Below, in pieces: positions 26,114 through 36,852 of a stretch of DNA of 52,413 bases. The stretch's first letter is position 1; each line of letters starts with the position of its first letter. The translations under genes and the position numbers were made by a program. The DNA is taken from positions 1-52,413 of the forward strand of contig CAMFJD010000012.1 in the NCBI GenBank assembly GCA_945956935.1, read 5' to 3'. This DNA comes from an uncultured Bacillota bacterium (lineage in GTDB: Bacteria; Bacillota_I; Bacilli_A; Culicoidibacterales; ZOR0006). Below the pieces are notes generated by a model. That model saw nothing but the letters and a program-made list of their open reading frames with translations, was not told the DNA's origin and made no database searches.

Positions 26114-29100
26114 TTACTCCTCCTCATTTTTTTGATTCATGAGTACTGCTTCTCTATGTCCACTTGTTACATAACACCCTGGATTTTCTGGTAATTGTTG
26201 ATCAAATTGACAAATCGTGCGATATGGGCAATACTCACATGGAAGTTTTTCAATTCCCTTTGGTTCAATCGGCACTTCACCAGCAATAATTAACTCAGCA
26301 CTCGAACGAATTTTTTCATTGGTAAATGTCGTTAAATTCGTTAATTCTTCTGCTGACAAGATGGGACTTGTTTTATAAAATCCTGTTTTACTTTGTTTAA
26401 TACCTTTAATATAATCAGTTGCCCCATGTAATAATGTATCATCCATTTGTGAAATAATTATTGCATCATCAATTGCATAACCTAATAGTTGTTGTTGTGG
26501 ATGACCAATATATTCTTGAGCTTTGGCTAAACTAATATTTGCTTTTTTATTTTGAATCGTAAAATAAAACATGCCAGCCGGATGGCTATTTGGTAAAATA
26601 TCTTGCGTTGCAACATCTAAATACATTGGCATTTGTAACGATAACCCGTGATAAATTTCATCAAAATCAACTGATTTATCCGTTGACTTATAGTCAATAA
26701 TTCGTACATATGTTCCTGTTTCGGTTTCAAGTGTATCAATTCGATCAATCTTCCCTCGTAAACTTAATGTGTATTCGGGTGTCAAAATATATTCACGTGC
26801 TGCAAATATGCTTTGTTTTTGACCAAAACTCACTTCAGCAAAACGTAAATCGAACTGAGAATGCTGATCGATTTCAACGAGCCGTCGTACGCTTTCTAGG
26901 ACATTTTGCTCTAATTTTTTCAGTAAATATTCACTTCGAGCATTTTCATAAAATGCATGATAGTGTAAATATGGCTGTAACTGTTGTAATGACTCCTTTG
27001 TCCAACTTACAATTTCTTGTTCCGTTAACTGCGCAAATCGATACTTACGCTCAAATAACTGTATAGCGATAAATTCAAGGCAGTAGTGGTATAAGTTACC
27101 AATCTGTAAAAAGGAAATTTTATATGTTTGTTCGTCTTGTAGTCCTAACATATACTGCGTATAAAACCGATATGGACAACGGTTGTATGTCTCAATTCGC
27201 GTTGCTGTTCCACTAATTTTATCACCAAAACAACGTTTGACTAACATAGGATCAATCCGTGTCGCAATATTTTTGTAATCTAGCGAACGACGAATAAAAT
27301 ATGCTTGTTCATCATGTGTAATCAACCAATTGTACGTTGCTTGCCACATTGTTCCCAATTCTTTTCCTTGTAGCGCCTGCGCTAAATGATAGTGTAAATA
27401 ACGGTAGCTCGCTTTCGGTGTCAAACTAAACGGTGCGTATATTTCACCAAGTTGTTGCGGAAACAATCTTGTCTGCACCCCAAATTGATGAGTGATTTCT
27501 TGGATGATTTGTGCAGGATATTGTTCCTTTTCACCACTCTCACCATCTGCTAATACATAACTCAAAACAACTTGTTTTTTCGTATTAGCAACTAACAGAT
27601 AAAAATTTAATTGTTGTGATGCTAACGATCCATACAAATCTGGTGCTAATTGAATATTCGCCTGTTCAAATTGTTCTCGTTCTGCTTGTGTCAGTAATCC
27701 TGTCTGATCGGCAAAAAATGGAAAGCTACCTTCATTCAATCCAAGCACATATGTGTACTGGATACCCATGCCTGCATCTGTTTGCGCCATTTGAAAACGT
27801 GCTCGTTCAAAATCACCAATTAATACATAGTCAAGACTTGGTGGTGCTAACTGGAAAGTAAGTTGTTCAAATCCTGTTTCAAGAATTGAAATAAACTGTG
27901 TTAAATCAATCGTGTCATCCCCTGAAATTGTCACAATTTCCTCAAAAACAGTGACTAATTGTTGCCATACTTGCTGATCTTGCTTCGCCTTCACTAATTC
28001 GCCTTCACTTTCAGCATTTTGCATTTGTGTGAAGAGTTGTTGTGGAACTTGCAAATATTCCAGTAAAGTAAAAACAGCAATACTAAAGTCTTGAACTGTT
28101 TGTGCCTGTTTAATTGCACTTTCAAATTGTTGAAGAGGTGTAACAATAAGTGTTCGCCAATGAGTGATTTGTTCAGTATGTTTTTGCTCAACATCTGTGA
28201 GTGGTTGCTCTAAATGTTCAATTGTATCAGAAATTCTATATGTCCACTGTGTATGTTCATGCCAATGTTTGCGACCAAATTTCCCACGACGAATACAGTA
28301 ATTTTCAAAAAAAGCAATTTGCTCAAAATAATCGTGATTAGATAATTGCTCAGAATTAAAAAAACCCGTTTTCACTGTTCGAAAAATATCTTCGTACTGC
28401 CAATTATGTTTTACAACAGCTAAACTACCTAAAATACATTCCAAAATCGGATGAAAATACATAGGTGTTTTTTCATCGAGGAAAAATGGCAAATCATACA
28501 GAGGGAAAATCCGACGAATAAGCTGATAATACTCACTTGGTTGTGAAACATAGACTGCCACATCTTGATATCGTGCACCGTGAATCACCTGATTGCGAAT
28601 GTGCTGTGCAACCGCCTCAACCTCTCTTAAGCGATTCATTCCACCTATTATTTGAATTGCTTCATCTTCATTATCTAATGGTGTTTCTTGAGCAAATGAA
28701 CCTCTATCTGCTAGCCACTTCTCCAGTTGTTGCAACGCTTTTTGTTCACTTCGTTGATGTTGTTGACTATCTAACCAAATTGTTTGAACATCAGTCGTCG
28801 GAAATGTTTTATGTGTAAACTGGCACATTTGCCAATATGTTTTTCCCGTGATTAGAAATGTTTCACTTTGTTCATATTCCTCAATTGTATCATAAGGACG
28901 ATCCAGTGTAAGAACTAGAGTTGTTTTCGCAACAACTTGAGCTAGTGTTTGAATAAATTGCTGCTCAAGCTTATTAAAACTGTGAAATCCATCAATCACA
29001 ATCACTGCATTTGATAGGCTCAGTGCATTTACTACATTTTTGTTAGCTAACAATTGTGTTGCTTGTTGTAATTGTTGCTGTTGTGTCATCACGCCTTTTT

Positions 29101-29620
29101 CGTCAAGTTGTTCTTTTACATACTGACGTATCAATAAAATATCATGTAGTTTACGTCGTAATGCTTGATCATTTGTGAATGTTTCAATATGCTCTTGTTC
29201 TAGAGTAACTTGCCAATTATGAAACTCATGTAAACAATCTAGAATATGCGCACTAAATCCTGGTTGCTTTGCTACACGTTCGTATACTTGCCATTCATTA
29301 GTATGCTCAACAAGTACCTTCCGAATCAACATTTGCATTCCCAAATCACTGATCACATGTAAATCTTGCCCTGTTTGTTGCAACCATGTACTAATTAACA
29401 CATTAACAATGTTTTTGAAACTATATACAAATACGTTACTTGCACTCTGCGTTTCAAATCGTTGTAATAGTTGTAACTCTGTTTGAAAACTCATTTGATC
29501 AGGTACAAGATAAAAATAGGGTGTTTTTCCGTCACCTTGCTGTACATGATTAATAAATTGTTTCATTGCCAACTCACTTTTCCCAACACCACTACGGCCA
29601 ATAATATATTGAAATCGCAT
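26114..29620 (-). CDS. addB: ATP-dependent helicase/nuclease subunit B
   Basis: An 1168-residue AddB. Walker A GRSGVGKSELAMKQF at residues 8-22, GLNEGSFPFF in the inactivated helicase part, nuclease core IIDYKSTDKSVD. The iron-sulfur staple cysteines are present: one in YNRCPYRFY near residue 800 and C1128, C1131, C1137 (PCEYCPYRTIC), so this is the AddB type with a [4Fe-4S] staple, not the streptococcal RexB type that lacks it. Operon with the VTT protein (TAATG overlap) and addA. Confidence 0.96.
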   Translation of the reverse strand: MRFQYIIGRSGVGKSELAMKQFINHVQQGDGKTPYFYLVPDQMSFQTELQLLQRFETQSASNVFVYSFKNIVNVLISTWLQQTGQDLHVISDLGMQMLIRKVLVEHTNEWQVYERVAKQPGFSAHILDCLHEFHNWQVTLEQEHIETFTNDQALRRKLHDILLIRQYVKEQLDEKGVMTQQQQLQQATQLLANKNVVNALSLSNAVIVIDGFHSFNKLEQQFIQTLAQVVAKTTLVLTLDRPYDTIEEYEQSETFLITGKTYWQMCQFTHKTFPTTDVQTIWLDSQQHQRSEQKALQQLEKWLADRGSFAQETPLDNEDEAIQIIGGMNRLREVEAVAQHIRNQVIHGARYQDVAVYVSQPSEYYQLIRRIFPLYDLPFFLDEKTPMYFHPILECILGSLAVVKHNWQYEDIFRTVKTGFFNSEQLSNHDYFEQIAFFENYCIRRGKFGRKHWHEHTQWTYRISDTIEHLEQPLTDVEQKHTEQITHWRTLIVTPLQQFESAIKQAQTVQDFSIAVFTLLEYLQVPQQLFTQMQNAESEGELVKAKQDQQVWQQLVTVFEEIVTISGDDTIDLTQFISILETGFEQLTFQLAPPSLDYVLIGDFERARFQMAQTDAGMGIQYTYVLGLNEGSFPFFADQTGLLTQAEREQFEQANIQLAPDLYGSLASQQLNFYLLVANTKKQVVLSYVLADGESGEKEQYPAQIIQEITHQFGVQTRLFPQQLGEIYAPFSLTPKASYRYLHYHLAQALQGKELGTMWQATYNWLITHDEQAYFIRRSLDYKNIATRIDPMLVKRCFGDKISGTATRIETYNRCPYRFYTQYMLGLQDEQTYKISFLQIGNLYHYCLEFIAIQLFERKYRFAQLTEQEIVSWTKESLQQLQPYLHYHAFYENARSEYLLKKLEQNVLESVRRLVEIDQHSQFDLRFAEVSFGQKQSIFAAREYILTPEYTLSLRGKIDRIDTLETETGTYVRIIDYKSTDKSVDFDEIYHGLSLQMPMYLDVATQDILPNSHPAGMFYFTIQNKKANISLAKAQEYIGHPQQQLLGYAIDDAIIISQMDDTLLHGATDYIKGIKQSKTGFYKTSPILSAEELTNLTTFTNEKIRSSAELIIAGEVPIEPKGIEKLPCEYCPYRTICQFDQQLPENPGCYVTSGHREAVLMNQKNEEE

Positions 29621-30273
29621 TATTCTTCCTCCCTCATATGACGTTTAACTCTTCGTTCAGACGCATCCCAGCGTTTTTGAATATAGTGTACTAAAATTGT
29701 TACAACGAAAATACTTCCAATCGCCCCAATTAAATAAAGAGGATTATCAAATATTCGTAAAAAACCTGTTCCTAAAAACGTTGCCATTGCAATCATAATT
29801 GTTTCACCACAAATCAATCCGAAAATATAAGTGCTTTTGGGTATTTTTGAAAGTCCTGCGGCAATCGTAACCGGAACTGGTGATACAATTAAAATAAGTG
29901 GTCCGTATAACATTGTTACATATAAAAATCCACGACGCTCGAGTTTACTCATTAGTTCTTCCACCGTTTTTTGTAGATGAAAACGGTGAATAAAGCGCCA
30001 TAAATATTGTCCAATTTTTTGTCGAAACAAAAAGAAAAAAGAATATGTTCCTAAGACAATTCCAATTAACGACACAAAAAAACCAATAAGTGGACCAAAT
30101 ACAACTGTATTCATTGCAACAATAATCATCGTTGGAATAAAAAAAACATATACTTGCAGGAATGAAACAACAATTCCAATTAATGGAACAACTAATGGTG
30201 CTTGTTCATTCCATTGTGCTAACAAATACTGTAATTGCACAAGTCCCTCTTTCACTGCTTCTAATTCTGGCAT
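29620..30273 (-). CDS. TVP38/TMEM64 (VTT domain) membrane protein
   Basis: A 217-residue membrane protein with five to six hydrophobic segments and the VTT/SNARE-associated domain: VVFGPLIGFFVSLIGIVLGTYSFFFLFR, then GPLILIVSPVPVTIAAGLSKI with its central prolines. Its stop overlaps the addB start (TAATG), so it leads the addBA operon. DedA/VTT proteins are membrane lipid-related transporters; no specific role can be given. Confidence 0.85.
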   Translation of the reverse strand: MPELEAVKEGLVQLQYLLAQWNEQAPLVVPLIGIVVSFLQVYVFFIPTMIIVAMNTVVFGPLIGFFVSLIGIVLGTYSFFFLFRQKIGQYLWRFIHRFHLQKTVEELMSKLERRGFLYVTMLYGPLILIVSPVPVTIAAGLSKIPKSTYIFGLICGETIMIAMATFLGTGFLRIFDNPLYLIGAIGSIFVVTILVHYIQKRWDASERRVKRHMREEE

Positions 30274-30347
30274 AACTTCACACCTTTCTTATCAGATCAA
30301 TCTCTTTTAGTATAACAGGTATTGTTTGACATTGTCTTATTTTCTAT

Positions 30348-30382
30348 ACAAAAAAACGGTAGCCTGACTAGCTACCGTTTTG
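30348..30382 (-). terminator. Terminator of the sugar ABC ATPase gene
   Basis: Minus strand ACGGTAGC-TAGTCAG-GCTACCGT followed by TTTTTTTG: an 8-bp stem with a clear T-tail. Confidence 0.93.
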
Positions 30383-30390
30383 CATAATTT

Positions 30391-31488
30391 TTAACGAATT
30401 CGCAATTCTGTTTCATTATCAAAGAAATGTGCTTTATTCATGTCAATTGCTAAAGTAATCTCTTTCCCCATTTCCATTGTCTCACGTGCAGGTACAACAG
30501 CTGTTAATGACGCATCTCCTAACATTGTGTGAATAATGTAATCAGGTCCAAGTAATTCAGCAACATTAATCGTTGTTTTAAACGTTGATTCAGCAAAAGT
30601 TTCTAAGAATAATGGTTCTGCACCAATCCCCTCAGGACGAATACCTAATGTTACTTCTTTCCCTTCATAACCACCTTTTTTCAACGGTGCATATTTTCCA
30701 CCTGGAATAGCGAACGATTGGTTTCCAACAACAAAACGTTCATTTTGAATTTTACCGTGAATAAAGTTCATTGTCGGTGATCCAATAAATCCTGCAACGA
30801 ATAAATTTTCTGGCATATCGTAAATATCTTTTGGTGTATCGATTTGTTGAACAATTCCATCTTTCATAACAACAATACGATCTGCCATTGTCATTGCTTC
30901 TGTTTGGTCATGTGTTACATAAATTGTCGTTGCACCAACATTTTTATGCAATTTAATAATTTCAGCACGCATGTGCCCACGTAATTTAGCATCTAAATTT
31001 GATAACGGCTCATCCATTAAAAACACTTTTGGATGACGAACAACCGCACGACCGAGTGCAACACGTTGACGTTGTCCACCAGACAACGCTTTCGGTTTAC
31101 GATCTAATAAGTGATCTAATCCTAACATTTTAGCTGCTTCTGTTACTTTTTTATCGATTTCAGCCTTATCAACCTTACGTAATTTCAATCCAAATGCCAT
31201 ATTATCATACACACTCATATGTGGGTATAATGCATATGATTGGAAAACCATCGCGATGTCACGATCTTTTGGTTGCACGTCATTTACAAGTCGTTCATCA
31301 ATAAAAAATTCCCCTTTTGAAATATCTTCTAATCCCGCAATCATTCGTAATGTCGTTGATTTCCCACATCCTGATGGCCCAACGAAAACGATAAATTCAC
31401 CATGCTCAATATCAATGTTAAAATCTTTTACTGCCTCAAAACCATTATCATAAATTTTATAGATACTTTTCAACTGCATTGTTGCCAT
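30391..31488 (-). CDS. Sugar ABC transporter ATP-binding protein (MsmK/MsmX/UgpC type)
   Basis: A 365-residue MalK-family ATPase: Walker A GPSGCGKST, signature LSGGQRQRVALGRA, Walker B VFLMDEPLSNLD, switch His in YVTHDQTEAMTMAD, and a C-terminal regulatory TOBE/OB part with LGIRPEGIG. No permease or binding protein is nearby, so it is likely a multitask ATPase like MsmX, energising several importers. It lies beside an amylase and a PucR-type regulator. A cre-like site (31557-31570) overlaps the promoter. Confidence 0.92.
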   Translation of the reverse strand: MATMQLKSIYKIYDNGFEAVKDFNIDIEHGEFIVFVGPSGCGKSTTLRMIAGLEDISKGEFFIDERLVNDVQPKDRDIAMVFQSYALYPHMSVYDNMAFGLKLRKVDKAEIDKKVTEAAKMLGLDHLLDRKPKALSGGQRQRVALGRAVVRHPKVFLMDEPLSNLDAKLRGHMRAEIIKLHKNVGATTIYVTHDQTEAMTMADRIVVMKDGIVQQIDTPKDIYDMPENLFVAGFIGSPTMNFIHGKIQNERFVVGNQSFAIPGGKYAPLKKGGYEGKEVTLGIRPEGIGAEPLFLETFAESTFKTTINVAELLGPDYIIHTMLGDASLTAVVPARETMEMGKEITLAIDMNKAHFFDNETELRIR

Positions 31489-31543
31489 AATATGTGACCC
31501 CTTTTTTCTTTTAAATTTAGCACATTGTGCCTGAACACTTTTG

Positions 31544-31587
31544 ATTATAAACTTATCGAAAGCGTTTGCATATGTGCAAGTTGCACA
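31544..31587 (-). promoter_or_regulatory. Promoter with cre-like site and a 15-bp palindrome
   Basis: Minus strand -10 TATAAT (31544-31549). The cre-like ATGCAAACGCTTTCG (31557-31571, 14 of 15 consensus positions WTGNAANCGNWNNCW) covers the -35 region. Directly upstream is a perfect palindrome TGTGCAAGTTGCACA (31573-31587), a likely second operator. CcpA repression is inferred. Confidence 0.7.
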
Positions 31588-31616
31588 AAAATAAACTATT
31601 GTATATCGAATAACTT

Positions 31617-32213
31617 TTAACGTTTTAAGGTTGTAACTATATATAATGCCATTGCACCATAAAAAGTTCGAACATCAATTCCCGTTATTTGCAATAATTT
31701 TTCTAGGCGATAGTTCAGGGTATTTCGATGAATATATAATCGTTTTGCTGCCTTTGACAAATTTAAATTTGCTTGGCAAATTGCTTGAATCGTTTGCACT
31801 TCTTCGTGTGTTAACTGTTCAACAACTGGATTCAATATATCCATTACTTGTTCTTTTGTCAGTATACCCACATATTCAACAATAAATTGCTCAAATGAAA
31901 TAACCCCCTGATATGAACTCCCTAATAAAGTGAGCACTGTTCGCTGCTGATTCCATGTCGATAATTCATAGGATGGCCTACCAATTAGAATGGTCATCGC
32001 AGTCATAAAATCTTGCTCAAGCATTGATGCAATTGCTTGCCAATCCGGTGTTTCACTTGGATATATAAGCGTTTCTAGTTCGATACATGCTGTCGTCATT
32101 GTCAAATGATGCATATGAATACCATATCCATCTAAATAGGTGGCGACAACTTCTAAACACTCATCCCATTCAATTGGATGCTTAGAGACAAAAAAGATTG
32201 GTTGCAAAAACAT
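31617..32213 (-). CDS. PucR/CdaR-type helix-turn-helix regulator
   Basis: A 198-residue protein. The C-terminal PucR-type helix-turn-helix (HTH_30) covers residues about 140-195: NLNLSKAAKRLYIHRNTLNYRLEKLLQ. The N-terminal two thirds match no motif I recognise and may sense a ligand. The start is the ATG at 32213 with GGGGGAG 4 nt upstream. It follows the amylase gene by 26 nt and precedes the sugar ATPase promoter, so it may control this cluster. Confidence 0.8.
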   Translation of the reverse strand: MFLQPIFFVSKHPIEWDECLEVVATYLDGYGIHMHHLTMTTACIELETLIYPSETPDWQAIASMLEQDFMTAMTILIGRPSYELSTWNQQRTVLTLLGSSYQGVISFEQFIVEYVGILTKEQVMDILNPVVEQLTHEEVQTIQAICQANLNLSKAAKRLYIHRNTLNYRLEKLLQITGIDVRTFYGAMALYIVTTLKR

Positions 32214-32239
32214 TGACTCCCCCACGCTCCCTACTTATT

Positions 32240-33769
32240 TTACTTCGTTTGCTCCAAAAAGATATGTGAATCAAGTGGTGCAATTTTCACAGTTTTCCCT
32301 TCGATTGTACCATAAATACCTTGCGGATTCACTGTTGTGAGTGTAACTTCACACGCTTCTTTTGATAAGTTATGCATAACATGGACAGTTCCTGTCTCAT
32401 TTTCTACTGTGTAGTGAATAAATTTATCAGCTGCTTTCATAATTTCCACAGTTCCACTAATGAGCTGTGGGTATGTGTTACGAATATTAATTAACTGCTT
32501 ATAGTGTAAATACATCGATGTCTGATCTACTTGCTGCTGTTCCACACTTGGTGTTTGTTTATTTTGTTCAATTGACTCCCAACTCGTCTGCAAGCCATTT
32601 CCATCTGTTTGCCACAAAAATGGTTCTCGAATACGTTCATCTGGTTTCATTCCAGTCATTCCTAGTTCTTCTCCATAATATATATAACTTGTTCCTGGTA
32701 ATGTCAGTAATAGATTCGCTGCTAATTTTGCTCGCTGTTTATCCTCAAAAACAGCACTCATCACACGTGTTTGATCATGATTTGTTAAAAAATTTGTTGA
32801 TATTGCTCCTTTATTCACTGTTTTAAATCGCTGAATATTTTCCACATACTCCTTAATATACTGGGTTTCTCCACGATTAACTGCCCTTATCATACTCGTC
32901 GCTAAATCAAACTGAAACAAACCATCATTCCCAGCATAATATGGTGTCATTGCACTTGTTCCTAACCATACTTCTGATACAAAATACACCTGTGGATTCA
33001 CCTTCTGTGCTGCTTTTTTCAATGCTTGTAGCACCGACACTGCTTGCTGTGTTGCATCATTGATTATCTTCAATTCTCCTTCATTATAAAAATGTTTAAC
33101 TGCATCAAATCGAAAGCCATCAACGCCTTTCTCCAACCAAAATTGTAAAACATTTTGCCATTCTGAAATAACTAGTGGATTATCAAGATTCACTTCAGGC
33201 ATATGTGCTCCAAAATAGCCATAGTAATAGTCTGTTTGATTCAGTTTGTGCCATGGTCCATTCAAAAGAAACTCATCATCACTTTGATCATTCAACGCGT
33301 AATACTCACGATATTGACTATTTTGATTTGTCTTGACATCAAGAAACCAAGGGTGCTGATCACTCGTATGATTAAACACCATATCCATAACAATCTTCAT
33401 TCCTCGTTTATGTGCTTCTTCTACGAGTTGTTCAAAATCAGCTAGTGTACCAAATTGTTCATCAACGCTGTAATAATCTTCAACATCATATTTGTGATAA
33501 GATTGCGAGGAATGAATCGGTGTTAGCCAAATACCATTCACACCTAATTCTTGTAGATAATCAAGTTTTTGCGTAATTCCTTGCAAGTCACCTACTCCAT
33601 CACCATCACTATCTGCAAAAGAATAAACAAATATTTGATACATAGTCCCTACTTTATCAGTCCACATACTCATATCTCGATTATGTGCCAAATACGCCAT
33701 TACACTAAACACCCCACCAAGGCATACTACTACAAATATCCATACTAGCCATTTTTGTTGTTTTTTCAT
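32240..33769 (-). CDS. Alpha-amylase family (GH13) hydrolase, membrane-anchored or secreted
   Basis: A 509-residue GH13 enzyme. N-terminal signal-anchor (residues 7-28, no lipobox). Catalytic barrel motifs: DMVFNHT (region I), GFRFDAVKH with the Asp nucleophile (II), YFVSEVW with the acid/base Glu (III), FLTNHDQ (IV), plus calcium-like DSDGDGVGDLQGI near residue 52. The DSDGDGVGDL motif is typical of oligo-1,6-glucosidase/neopullulanase-like enzymes. The start is the second ATG (33769), 7 nt after AAGGAG. A perfect cre lies upstream. Substrate: alpha-glucan, linkage undecided. Confidence 0.9.
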   Translation of the reverse strand: MKKQQKWLVWIFVVVCLGGVFSVMAYLAHNRDMSMWTDKVGTMYQIFVYSFADSDGDGVGDLQGITQKLDYLQELGVNGIWLTPIHSSQSYHKYDVEDYYSVDEQFGTLADFEQLVEEAHKRGMKIVMDMVFNHTSDQHPWFLDVKTNQNSQYREYYALNDQSDDEFLLNGPWHKLNQTDYYYGYFGAHMPEVNLDNPLVISEWQNVLQFWLEKGVDGFRFDAVKHFYNEGELKIINDATQQAVSVLQALKKAAQKVNPQVYFVSEVWLGTSAMTPYYAGNDGLFQFDLATSMIRAVNRGETQYIKEYVENIQRFKTVNKGAISTNFLTNHDQTRVMSAVFEDKQRAKLAANLLLTLPGTSYIYYGEELGMTGMKPDERIREPFLWQTDGNGLQTSWESIEQNKQTPSVEQQQVDQTSMYLHYKQLINIRNTYPQLISGTVEIMKAADKFIHYTVENETGTVHVMHNLSKEACEVTLTTVNPQGIYGTIEGKTVKIAPLDSHIFLEQTK

Positions 33770-33784
33770 TTTCATTCTCCTTGT

Positions 33785-33860
33785 AGATAACGCTTTCTTT
33801 TTTTAAGTATACGCAATCCGCACTCATTCAACAATATTTGTTGTTATGTTATCGTTAACA
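33785..33860 (-). promoter_or_regulatory. Amylase promoter with two cre sites and a palindrome
   Basis: Minus strand -10 TATACT (33806-33811). TGTTATCGTTAACA at 33847-33860 fits cre TGWNANCGNTNWCA at all 14 positions. AGAAAGCGTTATCT (33785-33798), just downstream of the start site, fits 12 of 14. A palindrome CAACAA-ATA-TTGTTG covers the -35 region and resembles the one before the MarR gene. Glucose repression by CcpA is inferred. Confidence 0.75.
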
Positions 33861-33873
33861 CTTTTTTACGCAC

Positions 33874-33901
33874 AAAAAAGCAGCACACTTCGGTGCTGCT
33901 T
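33874..33901 (-). terminator. Terminator between the amylase promoter region and uvrA
   Basis: AAGCAGCAC-CGAAGT-GTGCTGCTT with TTTTTTG on the minus strand, 20 nt after the uvrA stop. It ends the uvrA transcript. Confidence 0.93.
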
Positions 33902-33921
33902 CGATGCCCTATATCTCAATA

Positions 33922-36750
33922 TTAAAGCAACGGTTTTAAATATTGCCCTGTATATGATCCCATTACTTCGCTTACTTGCTCAGGTGTTCCCATTGCGACA
34001 ATTTGTCCACCTTCATCGCCACCTTCAGGACCTAAATCGATAATATAATCCGCAACTTTAATTACCTCAAGATTATGTTCAATAACGAGCACGCTATCTC
34101 CATTTTCAACAATTCGCTGTAACACTTTAATCAACTGAGCAACATCAGCAATATGCAAGCCTGTCGTTGGTTCATCTAGAATATATAGCGTTTTTCCAGT
34201 TGCACGTTTATGTAATTCGCTCGCAAGTTTTACACGCTGTGCTTCTCCACCTGATAAAGTCGTTGCCGATTGACCTAATTTAATATAACCAAGCCCAACA
34301 TCAACAATCGTTTGGAGTTTACGTGTAATTTTTGGAATATTTTCAAAAAATTCAACCGCTTCCTCAATTGTCATTGATAACACATCATAAATATTTTTCT
34401 CTTTATAGCGGACGTGTAATGTTTCTGCATTGTATCTTTTTCCATGACACTGCTCACATGGTACATATACATCTGGTAAAAAATGCATTTCAATCTTGAT
34501 AATTCCATCACCTTGACACGCTTCACAACGACCTCCTTTTACGTTAAATGAGAACCGTCCTTTTTGATACCCACGTACTTTTGCTTCATTTGTTTGAGCA
34601 AATAAATCACGAATATCATCAAATACACCTGTATACGTTGCAGGATTTGAGCGTGGTGTTCGACCGATTGGCGATTGATCAATATCAATAATTTTATCGA
34701 TATGTTCCATACCTTCAACACTATCACATGCACCAGGTCTTTCTTTACTTTTATTGACCACTTGTGCTAATGAACGAGCTAAAATATCATGTACAAACGT
34801 TGATTTCCCTGAGCCAGATACACCCGTTACACACGTTAAATTACCAAGCGGAATTGTTACATCAATTCCTTTCAAATTATTTTCATGTGCATTCTTGACG
34901 ACAAGGGATTTTCCACTTCCAACACGTCGTTCAGCTGGGACCGGAATTGATTGTTTTCCTGATAAATATTGACCTGTAATCGAATCAGGATTTGCCATAA
35001 CTTCTTCAGGTGTTCCTGCAGCAACAATCTGCCCACCGTGAATACCAGCTCTTGGACCAACATCGATTAAATAATCAGCGGCACGCATAGTATCCTCATC
35101 ATGTTCTACAACTAAAATACTATTACCCAAGTCACGCATACCTTTTAATGTTTCAATCAAACGATCATTATCACGTTGATGTAGACCAATTGATGGCTCA
35201 TCTAGTACATACGTCACACCTGTCAATCGTGAACCTATTTGTGTAGCAAGGCGAATACGCTGTGCTTCTCCACCTGATAGTGTTCCTGCCATACGATTTA
35301 AGTTTAAATAACCTATCCCGACATTATTCAGGAAAGACAAGCGGTCACCAATTTCCTTTAAGACAAGCTGAGCAATTTTTTGCTGCGTTGGTGTCAATGT
35401 TAATTCTCTAAAAAAGCTCAGACTATCTCTCACTGATAGTGCCGTCACTTCAGCAATATTCTTTAAACCAACTTGAACCGACAGTGCTTTCTCATTCAAA
35501 CGTGTTCCATGACAACTAGGACATAATTGTTCACTCATATATTGATGAATTTGATCACGCATGAAACTACTCGTTGTTTCTCGATAACGTCGTTCAAGAT
35601 TGTTAATAACACCTTCAAAAACCCCCTGACGTTGATGCACTTGACCGCTCTCCGTTTTAAAGGTAAAATCATAAATTTTCTTGCTTCCATAGAGGATTAA
35701 TTGTCGCTCTTTTTTTGTAAAATCTTTGAGTGGCTTATGAATATCAATACCTTCTTCTTTTGCCGCAGTCATCATCATTGAATAATAAATTGAATCAACT
35801 GCCCATCCAGAAATACCAAGTAACAATCCCTCAGCTAGCGAACGATTTGGATCTTTAATAACTAATTGAGGATCAATCTCCATTTTCGTTCCCAATCCAT
35901 TACACTCTTGACATGCTCCAAATGGTGCATTAAATGAAAAAAGACGAGGCTCCAATTCACCAACACTAAACCCACATTGACGGCAAGAAAAATGCTCACT
36001 AAACAGTAATTCCTCTGATTCCCCATCAACTATCACCACTGCTCGACCACTTGCTAATTTCGTTGCTGTTTCTAGCGAATCGTGCAATCGACTTTGACTA
36101 TCTGCTTTCAATGCGATTCGGTCAACAACAACATCAATTGTATGTTTTTTATTTTTTTCTAGCGTGAGTTCGTCCTCCAATAAATGCATTTCACCATTCA
36201 CACGAATACGAACATACCCATCTTTTCGTAACTGTTCTAATACTTTGACATGTGTTCCTTTTTGCCCATTAATGATGGGTGCTAAAATTTGCATTTTTGT
36301 TCGCTCAGGAAATTCGAGCAAACGTTCTGTCATTTGTTGAATCGTCTGTGATTCAATCGGAACGTGATGATTTGGACAATATGGTATCCCTATGCGTGCA
36401 TAAAGCAATCGTAAATAATCATATATTTCTGTCATTGTCCCTACTGTTGAGCGCGGATTACGACTTGTTGTTTTTTGATCAATTGAAATAGCTGGTGATA
36501 AACCCTCTATTGTATCAACATCCGGTTTTTCCATATTACCTAAAAACTGTCTTGCATATGCTGATAGTGATTCAACATAGCGTCGCTGACCTTCGGCGTA
36601 AATCGTATCAAACGCTAGTGATGTTTTTCCGCTCCCAGATAGTCCAGTCAAAATAACTAGTTGATTTTTCGGAATATCGATATCAATATTTTTCAAGTTA
36701 TTTTCACGCGCCCCTTTGACACGAATAAATTTTTGTTCCATATCTGACAC
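33922..36750 (-). CDS. uvrA: Excinuclease ABC subunit A
   Basis: A 942-residue UvrA, full length. Two ABC modules: Walker [15 protein letters not shown] and [14 protein letters not shown], signatures [14 protein letters not shown] and [14 protein letters not shown]. Zinc modules CRQCG...CQEC and CEAC...CEQC are present. It recognises DNA damage with UvrB. The gene has its own promoter, 520 bp after uvrB, with a palindrome at the -35. Confidence 0.97.
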   Translation of the reverse strand: MSDMEQKFIRVKGARENNLKNIDIDIPKNQLVILTGLSGSGKTSLAFDTIYAEGQRRYVESLSAYARQFLGNMEKPDVDTIEGLSPAISIDQKTTSRNPRSTVGTMTEIYDYLRLLYARIGIPYCPNHHVPIESQTIQQMTERLLEFPERTKMQILAPIINGQKGTHVKVLEQLRKDGYVRIRVNGEMHLLEDELTLEKNKKHTIDVVVDRIALKADSQSRLHDSLETATKLASGRAVVIVDGESEELLFSEHFSCRQCGFSVGELEPRLFSFNAPFGACQECNGLGTKMEIDPQLVIKDPNRSLAEGLLLGISGWAVDSIYYSMMMTAAKEEGIDIHKPLKDFTKKERQLILYGSKKIYDFTFKTESGQVHQRQGVFEGVINNLERRYRETTSSFMRDQIHQYMSEQLCPSCHGTRLNEKALSVQVGLKNIAEVTALSVRDSLSFFRELTLTPTQQKIAQLVLKEIGDRLSFLNNVGIGYLNLNRMAGTLSGGEAQRIRLATQIGSRLTGVTYVLDEPSIGLHQRDNDRLIETLKGMRDLGNSILVVEHDEDTMRAADYLIDVGPRAGIHGGQIVAAGTPEEVMANPDSITGQYLSGKQSIPVPAERRVGSGKSLVVKNAHENNLKGIDVTIPLGNLTCVTGVSGSGKSTFVHDILARSLAQVVNKSKERPGACDSVEGMEHIDKIIDIDQSPIGRTPRSNPATYTGVFDDIRDLFAQTNEAKVRGYQKGRFSFNVKGGRCEACQGDGIIKIEMHFLPDVYVPCEQCHGKRYNAETLHVRYKEKNIYDVLSMTIEEAVEFFENIPKITRKLQTIVDVGLGYIKLGQSATTLSGGEAQRVKLASELHKRATGKTLYILDEPTTGLHIADVAQLIKVLQRIVENGDSVLVIEHNLEVIKVADYIIDLGPEGGDEGGQIVAMGTPEQVSEVMGSYTGQYLKPLL

Positions 36751-36772
36751 CTCTCCATAATTTTATGATTCT

Positions 36773-36801
36773 AGTATATCATACCTTGTCGTTTTGACAA
36801 G
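36773..36801 (-). promoter_or_regulatory. uvrA promoter with palindrome CTTGTC-N5-GACAAG
   Basis: Minus strand TTGTCA (36795-36800), 16 bp, TATACT (36773-36778) with a TG before it. The -35 lies in a perfect 6-5-6 inverted repeat CTTGTCAAAACGACAAG (36785-36801). It does not match the Bacillus LexA box CGAAC-N4-GTTCG. Confidence 0.7.
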
Positions 36802-36852
36802 TAACAAATCTCTTTCCTATATTATATCAAAACATACTCCTAAAAAATAAAA

